A stretch of DNA of 64,000 nt from Glycomyces paridis (GTDB taxonomy: Bacteria > Actinomycetota > Actinomycetes > Mycobacteriales > Micromonosporaceae). Below are positions 63,961 to 64,000 of this stretch, piece by piece. The stretch spans positions 63,757 through 127,756 of the forward strand of contig NZ_STGX01000001.1 in the NCBI RefSeq assembly GCF_004912155.1. Reading direction: 5' to 3'. Numbering within the stretch: the stretch's first letter is position 1; each line of letters begins with the position of its first letter. Position numbers and translations under genes: made by a program. Under the pieces are notes generated by a model. That model saw only the letters and a program-made list of their open reading frames with translations. It did no database searches and had not been told where the DNA came from.

Positions 63961-64000
63961 TGTCCGCCTGTCCGCCTGTCCGCCTGTCCGCCTGTCCGCC
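63961..64000. repeat. Five tandem copies of TGTCCGCC at the window edge
   Basis: The 8-base unit TGTCCGCC is repeated five times exactly, up to the last base of the window, so the array may continue beyond it. Confidence 0.92.

Larger units (their letters stand above)
63507..64000. other. Gene-free, repeat-rich region
   Basis: I see no credible gene after 63506. Open frames here have poor codon bias and cover repeated DNA. The stretch contains three separate short tandem repeat arrays, listed individually, and no terminator stronger than small local hairpins. It may be an intergenic or degraded segment. Confidence 0.55.

Overview
The window is high-GC DNA with GTG/TTG starts, GAGGAG-type ribosome binding sites and dense ATGA/GTGA gene overlaps, as expected for a filamentous or related actinobacterium. 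A helicase-bldG-anti-sigma-hppA-topA block (30.2-39.0 kb), a CBS-containing GuaB1, an actinobacterial AccA3-type biotin carboxylase and a Lys-rich-tailed TopA support this. A phosphonate-plus-LicD polymer locus recalls the 2-hydroxyethylphosphonate glycans reported from Glycomyces and Stackebrandtia, so Glycomycetaceae is a reasonable but unproven guess. No tRNA, rRNA, CRISPR array, transposase or phage gene was seen.

Layout. 0-6.2 kb: guaB1, the acyl-CoA carboxylase alpha subunit, and a PadR regulator divergent from a DrrAB-like ABC exporter. 6.3-18 kb: first envelope-polysaccharide island, with a UDP-HexNAc 6-dehydrogenase, four glycosyltransferases (two a tandem duplicate pair), a two-TM protein, a Wzt/TagH-like export ATPase and a three-part CDP-alcohol phosphotransferase. 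18-30 kb: mostly housekeeping and small functions (anchored protein, polysaccharide deacetylase, UbiX, UDP-glucose dehydrogenase, acyl-CoA dehydrogenase, TauE exporter, malate dehydrogenase, PAP2 phosphatase, APC permease, DUF3263, HAD phosphatase, nitrobindin-like protein). 30-39 kb: MrfA/SftH-like helicase, BldG-like STAS protein with its kinase-like partner, proton pyrophosphatase and topoisomerase I.

39-63.5 kb: second and larger envelope island. Its core (43.1-55.1 kb) consists of two convergent operons meeting at a shared terminator. The plus operon carries a sugar-type nucleotidyltransferase, a GT2-glycerophosphotransferase fusion and two tandem TPR-LicD proteins. The minus operon carries PEP mutase (fused to a TagD-like cytidylyltransferase), phosphonopyruvate decarboxylase and a phosphonoacetaldehyde-reductase-type alcohol dehydrogenase. 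Together they read as a pathway from PEP to 2-hydroxyethylphosphonate, its activation with CTP, and LicD-mediated transfer onto a teichoic-acid-like or glycan polymer. Two paralogous membrane-anchored glycerophosphotransferase-like proteins (HGDSDK motif) flank this core in inverted orientation. A DegT aminotransferase, Gfo/Idh oxidoreductase and nucleotide-sugar dehydrogenase cassette (60-63.5 kb) looks like a WbpE/WbpB/WbpA-type route to a diamino-uronic acid sugar nucleotide. The window ends in a repeat-rich, apparently gene-free stretch.

Coordinates of starts were chosen from family length, start codon and ribosome binding site. Functions rest on motifs read by eye; no database search was possible.
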